Source: Mucilaginibacter sp. (lineage in GTDB: Bacteria; Bacteroidota; Bacteroidia; Sphingobacteriales; Sphingobacteriaceae). Taken from it: a stretch of DNA of 64,000 bases. The DNA lies in the NCBI RefSeq assembly GCF_028288225.1, contig NZ_JAQBOC010000095.1, positions 62,001-126,000 of the forward strand, read 5' to 3'. Both the position numbers and the translations under genes were made by a program. Under the pieces are notes generated by a model. The model saw only the letters and a program-made list of their open reading frames with translations, had not been told where the DNA came from and made no database searches. Shown here piece by piece: positions 44,271 to 52,041 of this stretch; within the stretch, counting starts at the first letter, position 1, and every line of letters starts with the position of its first letter.

Positions 44271-44645
44271 ATGAAAGCAACCGTTCAATATAATGACTTT
44301 TTAGGTACTGCTGCCGCTGATATAGCAGACGACTTCGATTTAGATCAATTTTTATTAGATAGGGGTATCGATGTGGTTAAATACAAAGCAATTGGGGCTA
44401 ATTTTTATCATGGCTATTCTGATTTTTTTTCAGCTTCAATTATCTGTTTAGATCAAGAAAAATCGACAGAACAAAATCCTTACATTGTTGGAATAAGCTT
44501 TGAAGCAGAATTTACTCATGAAAACTTTTTTAATCTGTTTAAACGATTTAATGTTGTTATAAATAAGAAATACAATGGATATGGTGATTTTGATATAAAT
44601 GAGGAAATTGTATTTGATGATAGAGCAGTTAATCAAGATAACTGA
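44271..44645 (+). CDS. Hypothetical protein, acidic
   Basis: 124 residues, acidic, with a mixed alpha/beta look: ADIADDFDLDQFLLDRGIDV, then KYKAIGANFYHGYSDFFSAS and strands ending in YGDFDINEEIVFDDRAV. No signal peptide. Features resemble small immunity- or sensor-type proteins, but no motif supports either. It has its own AT-rich upstream region and is flanked by gaps, suggesting accessory DNA. Confidence 0.55.
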   Translation: MKATVQYNDFLGTAAADIADDFDLDQFLLDRGIDVVKYKAIGANFYHGYSDFFSASIICLDQEKSTEQNPYIVGISFEAEFTHENFFNLFKRFNVVINKKYNGYGDFDINEEIVFDDRAVNQDN

Positions 44646-44871
44646 AGATAGCCAGATTCATTTATAGGATTAAGATAAGATCCAAATAGGCATGGGTATT
44701 AAATTTACAATCAATTTATACTTGTGCCGTTTTAATCAAATTTAAATAGCTTATTACTTTATCTAATAGCTATTTTTTTTTTATAAATGGCAATTACTAA
44801 ATTCAAGAGAGGTTATATTATTGCCTTTACTTTTATCATTTTATGTTATCAGTGAATTTTATATTAAGTTG

Positions 44872-45756
44872 TTATCTCTTCAACCCTTTAAACCATTTAT
44901 TTACTTCATCAATTTCAAATAGTTTAAAGTTTTTATTTGAAATTCTGCCTATATTGATTATGGTTATTCCAATCCAATTCAGATCATATCTATTGTCTTT
45001 ATTGTTAATTACGTCCATCATAAAACGAAGGTCATTGTCTTGACCTTTATCTGTTGGGTACATATTATTTATTATTTTGAATGGGACATATTCGCGATGT
45101 GTGGCGAAAGATGACAAGCCTGGATAAGCTAACGTATCCTTGTCTACCAAGAAGTAATCTTCACATATATCATCATATAAGTTTTTGGCTAGCAAACTAT
45201 CTTGTGTGTTTTTAGGTTTTTCAAAATAAGATCTCAAAAGTAACATTCCCTTAATATGGCCAATCCGCATTTTTGAAGCGGCGTCATTAATTTTTGTTAT
45301 GCTTTTAGTTGCTGAATCTACCATAGCCTTCACTTTACCTTTTATTTCTTTAGTGGCTTGAAAATCGATGATGTTCTGAATTTTGTCTGTTTTAAATATA
45401 CCATCAATTTGTTTTTGAGTTTCAGTTAAGGCAATCGCATTTGTTTCAGTTGTGATGCCTGAAATTTGTTTCTCAGAATATTCTTTTGTTGCTTTTATTT
45501 CTGCTTGCGCTTCCTCTTTAATCTGTTTTACAGTTTCTTTTGCGTCTGATTTAATTTCAACTATTTGAACTCTCAAGTTGGTAATTGAATTTTCGTATTC
45601 ATCTCTCATTGCTTTTCTATCTCCAAACGAAAAATAAATTGCAACAGAAGAAATAACCACAATAAACGATCCGGCAATTGCAATTCCATATTTTAAATAA
45701 CTTGTAAGACTTTCGTAATGTAATTGTTCTTCAGATTTTCTATTTTGAGTGTTCAT
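44872..45756 (-). CDS. Hypothetical single-pass membrane coiled-coil protein
   Basis: 294 residues. A short cytoplasmic head is followed by a membrane segment (IAIAGSFIVVISSVAIYFSF, about 24-43), then a long coiled coil (about 50-110, EIKSDAKETVKQIKEEAQAE) and a mixed C-terminal domain with LNWIGITIINIGRISNKNF. No enzymatic motif recognised. It may be a membrane-tethered scaffold. It stands alone with repeats on both sides. Confidence 0.6.
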   Translation of the reverse strand: MNTQNRKSEEQLHYESLTSYLKYGIAIAGSFIVVISSVAIYFSFGDRKAMRDEYENSITNLRVQIVEIKSDAKETVKQIKEEAQAEIKATKEYSEKQISGITTETNAIALTETQKQIDGIFKTDKIQNIIDFQATKEIKGKVKAMVDSATKSITKINDAASKMRIGHIKGMLLLRSYFEKPKNTQDSLLAKNLYDDICEDYFLVDKDTLAYPGLSSFATHREYVPFKIINNMYPTDKGQDNDLRFMMDVINNKDNRYDLNWIGITIINIGRISNKNFKLFEIDEVNKWFKGLKR

Positions 45757-46253
45757 TTAGGTTTAGTTACAAACGATAAAGGTATACTAAATAATAACAA
45801 TAAAAGCCTCAATTAAAAGACTATAATATTCTTTATCTAGTGTTTATCCCTCCTCTCGCGCTAGTATGCTGCGCAGGGCAAATGAGGTGGCGTACCTAGT
45901 GCCCCGCATGCCAAATTGAAAATGTTATGGTCTACAGGGATAATCCAGTTCCCTTGCATAGTAAATATCTGGCTATATTCTTTCTCCAGGTGCTCAAAGA
46001 TTGCCTCGTACCCAGCAAGGGACGCCCGGAGATCTGCATTTATTCATTAAACTTAATCTTGTCCGTTCGTCCATCCTACCCTCATCCCCCAAAACAAACG
46101 GACAGTATTTGCATATCCTGAATAATTATTTCTGCAAAAACCTTTCAGCTTTCACCTTTCGCCTTTAACCTTTCTCCTGGCAATTATTTCTTCACACCCC
46201 TTGAAGATACTAAAATAATTAGCAATTTAGCGCCAGATAATTCAATTGCTTTT
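45757..46253. other. 497-base gap with a possible pseudogene tail
   Basis: On the minus strand a 61-codon open stretch (stop at 45861, upstream stop near 46044) reads ADLRASLAGYEAIFEHLEKE, YSQIFTMQGNWIIPVDHNIF and ends CAAY; it has no plausible start and looks like debris of a lost gene. The rest is AT-rich or TTTCACC-type repeat sequence (about 46140-46180). Confidence 0.4.
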
Positions 46254-46814
46254 ATGACTGCTTATGCCGATTATTTGATGATAATTTCCTTGCCAGGCGA
46301 CCTGGTTAAGGAGATCAGCAGGTATAAGCGGGCATCGGTAAATGCAATCGGGCATTTTGAGGGCATGCACAGCAGGGCCTACATTACCATAACCCACCAG
46401 GTACGCTGCAAGCCCTTTTTAGCACAACCGGCAATTCAGAGGATGGGGCAACGGCTCAGCACTATGCCCCCGGTTGAGCTGTACCTTAATGGCTTTGATC
46501 ATTTTAGCAATGACCCAACCACCAAAACCATCTGCGCCAAAATTGAGTGTACAGACCGTGCCGAAAACTGGTTTAAGCTGCTCACCATGCAAATGGGCAT
46601 AAAGGTTAAAGATTTTGTACCGCATATCACCATTGCCAAAAACATCCCGGTCACGGCATTCAACAAGCTGTGGCCCAATTTTGAGAGCCGGGAGTTTAAG
46701 CAATCATTTAGTGTAGGCAACCTAACCATATTACACCGCGACACCTTTGCCGAGCACCACGAATGGAAAGTTTACCGCGAGCTGCACTTTGGCAATAAAC
46801 TGCTGGCATTTTAA
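46254..46814 (+). CDS. 2'-5' RNA ligase (LigT/CPDase) superfamily protein, first copy, altered active site
   Basis: 186 residues. The fold has two H-x-T/S motifs: the second, VPHITIAKN near residue 123, is intact, but the first reads SRAYITITHQ, with Tyr in place of the first His. In the neighbouring paralogue the same position is KAHISIQ. Without the first His, classic 2',3'-cyclic phosphodiesterase or ligase activity is unlikely. It is followed by a palindromic repeat and then the paralogue on the same strand. Confidence 0.82.
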   Translation: MTAYADYLMIISLPGDLVKEISRYKRASVNAIGHFEGMHSRAYITITHQVRCKPFLAQPAIQRMGQRLSTMPPVELYLNGFDHFSNDPTTKTICAKIECTDRAENWFKLLTMQMGIKVKDFVPHITIAKNIPVTAFNKLWPNFESREFKQSFSVGNLTILHRDTFAEHHEWKVYRELHFGNKLLAF

Positions 46815-46815
46815 T

Positions 46816-46920
46816 TTTTATCTGCACACTTTGTGGTCTCTGTGCCTCCTTAGCGCCCTCCGTGTTAAAAATTTAACCGCAGAGATCACAAAGAATGCGC
46901 GGAGTACCACAGAGATAATT
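46816..46920. repeat. Intergenic inverted repeat (TTTGTGGTCTCTGTG / CACAGAGA family)
   Basis: TTTGTGGTCTCTGTG near 46829 and GCAGAGATCACAAAGA near 46880 form arms, with CTCCGTGTTAAA/TTTAACCGCAGAG forming inner pairs. It separates the two ligase-family copies. Confidence 0.6.
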
Positions 46921-46989
46921 TATTTTTTCTCAAAATCACTTGCAATTGCTAAAAATATTAGTAATATTTGTTTTATTAAATCAATGATT

Positions 46990-47616
46990 ATGACAGGTTA
47001 CCAGGATTATTTGTTAGTGCTTACCCCATCCGATAGTGTTTGTAAGCGCATAAAACGACTTAAGGAAGACAGTGCATCCATAGTTGGCGATTATAACAGC
47101 AGGTATTCAAAAGCTCACATCAGCATTCAGCAATGGCCGCGTAAAAAGCCTGTATGGATAGATACGCTGATGCCTAAACTTGAACGGGAGCTTTTAACCC
47201 TGCCCCCACTGGTAACCGGTATCAATGGTTTTGATTTTTTCCACCACGAAGAAAACCCTACCATTTATGCACGACTGGAGCAGTCGCCAGCCACTGCTTT
47301 ATGGTTTAAACATTTAAAACGCTTTTTTAGCGGAGGCAGCTTTGTACCGCATATCACCATAGCACGCAGCTTAACGGCGCCTGCATTTAAAAAGCTGTGG
47401 CCCTATGTTAGCAAACAGGAATGGCAGGAAGAATTTAAGGTAGATAAATTGACCATACTACGCAGGGAAATGATCGGCCATGATAAAAGTTACCGCGTTT
47501 ATAAAGAATTACCTTTTAATAAGCGACTGGATTTTAATTCCTTCATCAATTCGAAGCTAAAAACGCCGGCAACAACAGAAAAACCGTTAACCTCAGCGCA
47601 GTTTAGTCTTTTTTGA
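46990..47616 (+). CDS. 2'-5' RNA ligase (LigT/CPDase) superfamily protein, second copy
   Basis: About 208 residues from the ATG at 46990, chosen by alignment with the first copy (MTGYQDYLL against MTAYADYLM); the frame is open to 46747 and another ATG lies at 46984. Both catalytic motifs are intact: SKAHISIQQ and VPHITIARS. Such proteins hydrolyse or form 2'-5' or cyclic phosphodiester bonds in RNA. The C-terminal tail is longer than in the first copy and ends TSAQFSLF. Confidence 0.85.
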   Translation: MTGYQDYLLVLTPSDSVCKRIKRLKEDSASIVGDYNSRYSKAHISIQQWPRKKPVWIDTLMPKLERELLTLPPLVTGINGFDFFHHEENPTIYARLEQSPATALWFKHLKRFFSGGSFVPHITIARSLTAPAFKKLWPYVSKQEWQEEFKVDKLTILRREMIGHDKSYRVYKELPFNKRLDFNSFINSKLKTPATTEKPLTSAQFSLF

Positions 47617-47763
47617 TCCATTTAATTGGTTGATTATTAAAAAATGATTTTTTTTACTTTATGGTAACCCATTGTAATACAACATTTCAGCACTAAAAAC
47701 TTAGACCTAATCACAATAAAGATCCTTTTTTAACAATTTATTAACCAAAAACAAACCTTTTTC

Positions 47764-47771
47764 TATCTTTG
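47764..47771 (+). promoter_or_regulatory. -7 promoter element of the SRP RNA
   Basis: TATCTTTG (TAnnTTTG) five bases before the RNA. Confidence 0.65.
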
Positions 47772-47775
47772 CGCC

Positions 47776-47873
47776 GGGGTAAGTCTTTTACGGCCAGCTC
47801 CTCTTGAACTCCCCCAGGGTGGGAACGCAGCAAGGGTAGAGAGTTGAGCGGCGCGATAAAAGTAGCTTACCCC
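47776..47873 (+). ncRNA. ffs: Bacterial small SRP RNA (4.5S type)
   Basis: 98 nucleotides. The terminal stem GGGGTAAG (47776-47783) pairs with CTTACCCC (47866-47873). The apical part holds the conserved GGGTGGGAACGCAGCAAGGG-type loop of helix 8, the Ffh-binding site, in the form common in Bacteroidota. A T run follows, and a -7 box precedes it by five bases. It forms the signal recognition particle with Ffh. Confidence 0.93.
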
Positions 47874-47888
47874 TTTTTGTGCCTTTAT

Positions 47889-48128
47889 GTTTCGGTTTGT
47901 TAAGATATCGGTGCACATGACCCATAAGGTCCGCCCCTTTGTAGTAATTAGGCGCATCATTCTTATTGCCTTCACCTATTTCCACAAATACACGTATAAT
48001 GTTGTAAAAGAAGCACATATTCAAAAATGGCGTAAAAAGTGGGTAGCCACTACGCGGCAAAAAAAAACCACTTATACATTTCTACAAAGGGGCAGACCCT
48101 ATGGGTCATTTCATCATGCTTTCATATA
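47889..48128. repeat. ~240-bp MITE-like element with inverted ends
   Basis: ATGACCCATAAGGTCCGCCC then CTTTGTAG (about 47918-47945) matches the inverted complement CTACAAAGGGGCAGACCCTA then TGGGTCAT (about 48082-48109) with few mismatches. The core has no ORF worth calling. It sits between the SRP RNA and the ypdA-like gene. Confidence 0.55.
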
Positions 48129-48227
48129 AAAGCCCTTTGCCTTTCACCCCTTTTTGCTTCGGCTATGAACTATGAACCATTAACTATAAGCCAAACTAAC
48201 TATCTTCGCAAAAACATTTGCTAACTA

Positions 48228-49184
48228 ATGCTCGATATACTCATCATAGGCGGCGGCCCCATCGGAATAGCATGCGGACTCCAAGCACAAAAAGCAGGTT
48301 TAAGTTTTTTAATTGTTGAAAAAGGCTGCCTGGTTAATTCATTATACAACTATCCGTCAACCATGACGTTTTTCTCTACTTCGGAGAAACTCGAGATTGG
48401 CGGCATTCCTTTTGTAACTATCAGCAACAAACCAACCCGCGCTGAAGCGCTGGAATATTACCGCAGGGTAGCCACATCAAATCATCTGCCTGTTAATTTA
48501 TTTGAAGAAGTTACCGGCTTGATAAATCAGGATGATATTTTTACCATTACCACCAGTAAAGCAACCTACCAGGCAAAGAAGGTTATCCTTTCAACCGGGT
48601 TTTATGACATTGCGGTAAAGCTTGATATCCCCGGAGAGGATCTGCCAAAAGTAAAACATTACTATAAAGACCCGCACTATTACGCCATGCAAAAAGTGGT
48701 TGTGGTAGGGTCAAGCAACTCTGCTATTGATGTAGCGCTTGAAACCTATCGTAAAGGGGCCGATGTTACACTGGTTATTCGAGGTGAAGAGGTCAGTCAC
48801 CGGGTTAAATACTGGGTGCGGCCCGATATTATCAACAGGATTAAAGAAGGCAGTATAAAGGCTTATTTTAGCTCCCATTTAAAAGCAGTGCGTGAGCATG
48901 AGGTTGATATTGTAAGCCCGGCAGGTTTGGTAACCATCCCTAACGATTATGTGATGGCGATGACAGGCTACCGGCCAAACTTTGAGTTTTTGAAAAAGTT
49001 AGGCATTACACTAACCGATGATAAGTTTATCCCTCATTACAACCCGGAAACAATGGAAACCAATCTGCCCGGCTTATACCTCGCCGGTGTAGTATGCGGC
49101 GGCATGGATACCCATTTATGGTTTATTGAAAACTCAAGGGTGCATGCGGAGATGATTTTGGAAGATATTGTTAGTAAAGGTTGA
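48228..49184 (+). CDS. ypdA: YpdA-family bacillithiol disulfide reductase-like flavoprotein
   Basis: 318 residues. FAD motif DILIIGGGPIGIACGLQAQK, the SLYNYPSTMTFFSTSEKLEI block that defines the YpdA family, the second nucleotide motif VVVVGSSNSAIDVALE, and the C-terminal LYLAGVVCGGMDTHLWF. In Firmicutes YpdA reduces oxidised bacillithiol with NADPH. Members of Bacteroidota also make bacillithiol, so the same role is plausible; DinB-like proteins in the window could use that thiol. Confidence 0.85.
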   Translation: MLDILIIGGGPIGIACGLQAQKAGLSFLIVEKGCLVNSLYNYPSTMTFFSTSEKLEIGGIPFVTISNKPTRAEALEYYRRVATSNHLPVNLFEEVTGLINQDDIFTITTSKATYQAKKVILSTGFYDIAVKLDIPGEDLPKVKHYYKDPHYYAMQKVVVVGSSNSAIDVALETYRKGADVTLVIRGEEVSHRVKYWVRPDIINRIKEGSIKAYFSSHLKAVREHEVDIVSPAGLVTIPNDYVMAMTGYRPNFEFLKKLGITLTDDKFIPHYNPETMETNLPGLYLAGVVCGGMDTHLWFIENSRVHAEMILEDIVSKG

Positions 49185-49234
49185 AAGGGTTGTAGTTGTT
49201 GTAAGAATTGAAAAAGTTGTAATATTTGAACGCC

Positions 49235-49609
49235 ATGAAAAATAAAAGATTTCACAAATGCGGAGCTCATCTGCCGGTGATAAATTTAAGGCAAACACTT
49301 GATTATTACCGTGATAAATTCGGATTCTATGAAGAATGGATCGAAGGCAAGATTGATGGAGGGATCCGCAGGGATGATATGCGATTGCTTTTTGGAGAAG
49401 ATGCGGCATATGCTCAGTTAATTAACAGCGAAACAGCACGTTTTAATTTGATCTGGTTTGTTGATAATATTGACGAAGTGTATGCTGAATACCAGGAAAG
49501 GGGAATTGAAATTGTAAATTCTTTAAAAAACTATACTTACGGCATGCGCGAGTTTGCCATTATAGATCTGAATGGATATTACATCCGTATTGCCGAAGGA
49601 ATAGATTGA
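49235..49609 (+). CDS. VOC family (glyoxalase/bleomycin-resistance-like) protein
   Basis: 124 residues from ATG at 49235; a TTG at 49226 is in frame but unlikely. KCGAHLPVINLRQTLDYYRD at the start and GMREFAIIDLNGYYIRIAEG at the end give the VOC fold. It follows ypdA by 50 bases on the same strand. Ligand unknown. Confidence 0.82.
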   Translation: MKNKRFHKCGAHLPVINLRQTLDYYRDKFGFYEEWIEGKIDGGIRRDDMRLLFGEDAAYAQLINSETARFNLIWFVDNIDEVYAEYQERGIEIVNSLKNYTYGMREFAIIDLNGYYIRIAEGID

Positions 49610-49611
49610 TA

Positions 49612-49675
49612 AATTTAGTTTTAAGTTGAACAACTTAATCAACCTAATGTAACTTAATCAACACAATCAACTAAT
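49612..49675. repeat. Dispersed repeat (TTAATCAACCTAATG / AATCAACTAA family)
   Basis: Tandem and inverted AACTTAATCAACCTAATG, TAACTTAATCAACACAATC steps, related to the arms at 8251-8358 and 55206-55245. Confidence 0.5.
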
Positions 49676-49698
49676 TCGGCAACTAATTCACTTTTTTC

Positions 49699-49729
49699 TT
49701 GCATAAATAAAAATTAATGCAATACTTTG
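49699..49729 (+). promoter_or_regulatory. Probable promoter of the arginine leader and operon
   Basis: TTG at 49699-49701 and TACTTTG at 49723-49729, spaced 21 bases, approximate the Bacteroidota -33/-7 pair. The leader ORF starts about 35 bases after it. Confidence 0.5.
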
Positions 49730-49764
49730 CACAAAATTTAAAAAACAATAAAAACAACATTAAA

Positions 49765-49890
49765 ATGAATCAACAAAGCTTAAATAAGCCAATGATCAGA
49801 GCCATATTTGCTCCGGTTGCAGCTGCTTTGGTTTCAACTGTTTTTTTATTTTCACCTTCACGACGAAGGCCGTACATGCCTCGGGTTTGA
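49765..49890 (+). CDS. Arginine-operon leader peptide ORF (41 residues)
   Basis: ATG at 49765, stop TGA at 49888. The peptide begins MNQQSLNKPMIRAIFAPV, has a hydrophobic middle (AAALVSTVFLF) and ends SPSRRRPYMPRV: three consecutive Arg codons (CGA CGA AGG) plus another Arg near the stop. It lies between a promoter and two hairpins (49915-49934 and 49953-49980), directly ahead of the arginine operon. An attenuation or ribosome-arrest role in arginine sensing is inferred. The pattern is what a leader peptide would look like; no published leader of this exact form is known to me. Confidence 0.6.
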   Translation: MNQQSLNKPMIRAIFAPVAAALVSTVFLFSPSRRRPYMPRV

Positions 49891-49914
49891 TTTATTTCTC
49901 TTCCACATCCCCAT

Positions 49915-49934
49915 TGAGGTTTCATTAAACCTCA
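49915..49934 (+). promoter_or_regulatory. Leader hairpin 1 of the arginine operon
   Basis: TGAGGTTT (49915-49922) and AAACCTCA (49927-49934) form a perfect 8-bp stem with a 4-base loop, 25 bases after the leader stop. An A run, not a T run, follows, so it may be a pause, RNase or protein-binding site. Confidence 0.5.
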
Positions 49935-49952
49935 TCAAAAAAAGATCATCTA

Positions 49953-49980
49953 ATTATTAATGCTTTAAAAAGCCAATAAT
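49953..49980 (+). promoter_or_regulatory. Leader hairpin 2, just before the GNAT gene
   Basis: ATTATT/AATAAT outer and GCTTT/AAAGC inner pairs with a small internal loop, 22 bases upstream of the ATG at 50003. It could block ribosome access to the GNAT gene. Confidence 0.42.
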
Positions 49981-50002
49981 TTAACGGTAATTTTCTATTT
50001 AA

Positions 50003-50647
50003 ATGATTAAAGATTTTGATATACAGGTTGCAACCGCTCAGCATGTAGACTTTGCACCGCACATCTGCGATGAGATGGCTGAATCTGCAAAAGCCCGGGG
50101 AACGGGTATTGCCCAGCGCTCGCCCGAATACGTGGCCAATAAAATGCTGGAAGGCAAGGCGGTAATTGCTTTTCATAAAGATGGTACCTGGGCAGGCTTC
50201 TGCTACATAGAAACCTGGAGCCACGGCGATTTTGTGGCTAACTCAGGTTTAATTGTTAGTCCCCAGTTCAGAAAAGAGGGACTTGCAAAAGCCATTAAAG
50301 AAAGCATTTTTAAATTGTCGCGTTCAAAGTACCCTAATGCAAAGATCTTTGGCTTAACGACAGGTTTGGCCGTAATGAAGATCAATTCTGATTTGGGTTA
50401 CGAACCTGTAACCTACTCGGAGCTTACACAGGACGAAGATTTTTGGGCAGGCTGCAAGAGCTGCGTAAACTATGATATCCTGATGAGCAAGGGCCGTAAA
50501 AACTGTATGTGCACCGCCATGCTCTTCGATCCGGCTGAAAAGCAAAAGGAATACGAAGACAAAATGAAAAAGATCACGCACAAAGCGACATTGCTTGAGC
50601 GCATCGAGAATGCCATTAAGAAACGAATTGGCGCTGATCACGATTAA
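50003..50647 (+). CDS. GNAT acetyltransferase, first gene of the arginine operon
   Basis: 214 residues. The GNAT core is GTWAGFCYIETWSHGDFVAN then SGLIVSPQFRKEGLAKAIKE with the acetyl-CoA loop R-K-E-G-L-A. As the first gene of an arginine operon lacking any other N-acetylglutamate-forming enzyme in the window, it probably makes the N-acylated glutamate (acetyl or succinyl donor). A long C-terminal helix rich in Lys and Glu follows. The start codon is well placed after the second leader hairpin. Specific activity is inferred from context. Confidence 0.7.
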   Translation: MIKDFDIQVATAQHVDFAPHICDEMAESAKARGTGIAQRSPEYVANKMLEGKAVIAFHKDGTWAGFCYIETWSHGDFVANSGLIVSPQFRKEGLAKAIKESIFKLSRSKYPNAKIFGLTTGLAVMKINSDLGYEPVTYSELTQDEDFWAGCKSCVNYDILMSKGRKNCMCTAMLFDPAEKQKEYEDKMKKITHKATLLERIENAIKKRIGADHD

Positions 50648-50659
50648 TTAAACAATTGT

Positions 50660-50727
50660 ACGGGCGTATCGCATACGCCACTTGCCATTAAATAATGAAT
50701 ATTACAAAGACGCAAAGTATTGCGTCT
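50660..50727. repeat. Two short palindromes between the GNAT gene and argG
   Basis: GGCGTAT-CGC-ATACGCC (50663-50679) and AGACGCAA-AGTA-TTGCGTCT (50708-50727) are perfect hairpins. The second is a widespread AGACGCAATACTTTGCGTCT-type repeat. They are likely structural or stabilising elements rather than operators. Confidence 0.6.
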
Positions 50728-50746
50728 CTACACAAACATACACTCC

Positions 50747-51961
50747 ATGAAGAAAAAAGTAGTACTTGCATACAGTGGCGGATTAGATACATCCTTTTGC
50801 TGCATATATTTAACACAGGATTTGGGTTATGAAGTTCACTCGGTAATTGTAAACACGGGTGGCTTTAGCGAAGAAGAGCTTAAGGGTGTTGAAGAACGCG
50901 CCTATAAAATGGGCGTTACCTCACACCATGTGGTTGATGAAACAGAAAACTTCTATAATACCTGTGTCCGCTTTTTGATCTATGGTAATGTTTTAAAAAA
51001 TAACACCTATCCTCTTTCGGTAAGTGCCGAGCGGGTTAGCCAGGCAACTGCCATAGCAAACTACGCTAAAGAAATAGGCGCCGAATTTGTTGCCCATGGC
51101 AGCACCGGTGCCGGTAACGACCAGGTACGTTTTGATATGATCTTCAATATCCTGGTTCCCGAAGTACAGATCATCACCCCAATCCGCGATTTAAAATTAA
51201 GCCGTGAGGCAGAGATCCAGTATCTGAAAGATCATGGCGTGGAGATGAACTTTGAAAAAGCAAAATACTCTATCAATAAAGGCATTTGGGGAACTTCAGT
51301 TGGCGGTAAGGAAACATTAACATCAAACCTCGGTTTGCCTGAAGAGGCGTGGCCAACTCAAGTCACTGAGTCTGAAGTCAGAAGTATTGAGTTAGTATTT
51401 GAAAAAGGGGAACTAATTGGAATCGACAGTGAAAGGTTTGATCATCCAACAAAAGCTATCCAGGCACTACAGGCTATTGCGCAACCTTATGGCATAGGCA
51501 GGGATATCCATGTAGGTGATACAATTATAGGCATAAAGGGCCGTGTAGGCTTTGAGGCGGCTGCACCAATGGTTATTATAAAGGCGCACCATACTTTAGA
51601 GAAACATGTGCTCACCAAATGGCAGCTCTCATGGAAAGATCAGTTATCATCTTTCTATGGCAACTGGCTGCATGAAGGACAGTTTCATGACCCTATCATG
51701 CGTAACATCGAGGCTTTTTTATCAGATACACAGCAGTATGTAAGCGGTAAAGTATTTGTACAGCTCCACCCGTATCGTTTCCAGGTTATAGGTATTGAGT
51801 CAGCACATGATCTGATGTCTAATAAATTCGGAAGCTACGGCGAGATGAACAATGCCTGGAGCGGCGAAGATGTTAAAGGGTTCTCAAAAATATTTGGCAA
51901 CCAGGTAATGATCTATCATAAGGTTAATGCCCCCCAGCCCCCTGAAGGGGGAGTTCTTTAA
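50747..51961 (+). CDS. argG: Argininosuccinate synthase
   Basis: 404 residues from ATG at 50747; the frame is open to 50720. The ATP-pyrophosphatase motif KKVVLAYSGGLDTSFCCIYL is perfect, and AERVSQATAIANYAKEIGAE and EFVAHGSTGAGNDQVRFD follow. It joins citrulline and aspartate to argininosuccinate using ATP. The last residues NAPQPPEGGVL are not conserved: they are encoded by one arm of a GC-rich palindromic element. It sits in the middle of the arginine cluster; argH is not in the window. Confidence 0.95.
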   Translation: MKKKVVLAYSGGLDTSFCCIYLTQDLGYEVHSVIVNTGGFSEEELKGVEERAYKMGVTSHHVVDETENFYNTCVRFLIYGNVLKNNTYPLSVSAERVSQATAIANYAKEIGAEFVAHGSTGAGNDQVRFDMIFNILVPEVQIITPIRDLKLSREAEIQYLKDHGVEMNFEKAKYSINKGIWGTSVGGKETLTSNLGLPEEAWPTQVTESEVRSIELVFEKGELIGIDSERFDHPTKAIQALQAIAQPYGIGRDIHVGDTIIGIKGRVGFEAAAPMVIIKAHHTLEKHVLTKWQLSWKDQLSSFYGNWLHEGQFHDPIMRNIEAFLSDTQQYVSGKVFVQLHPYRFQVIGIESAHDLMSNKFGSYGEMNNAWSGEDVKGFSKIFGNQVMIYHKVNAPQPPEGGVL

Positions 51962-52041
51962 ACTCTTAAACAGAAAACATTATGAATTCAAAAAGCAATG
52001 ATTATGCTAATCAAGCTCCCCCTTTAGGGGGCGGGGGGGGC
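51929..52041. repeat. GC-rich palindromic element spanning the argG end and argC start
   Basis: The left arm GCCCCCCAGCCCCCTGAAGG then GGGAGTT (51929-51955) lies in the argG coding sequence; the right arm AAGCTCCCCCTTTAGGGGGC then GGGGG (52013-52041) lies in the argC coding sequence. A second copy occupies 53021-53106. Confidence 0.7.

Noticed and set aside
47763..48224. Overlapping open frames on both strands around the SRP RNA
   Set aside because: They overlap the SRP RNA and the MITE-like repeat, and their residues look random; the RNA and repeat explain the sequence.
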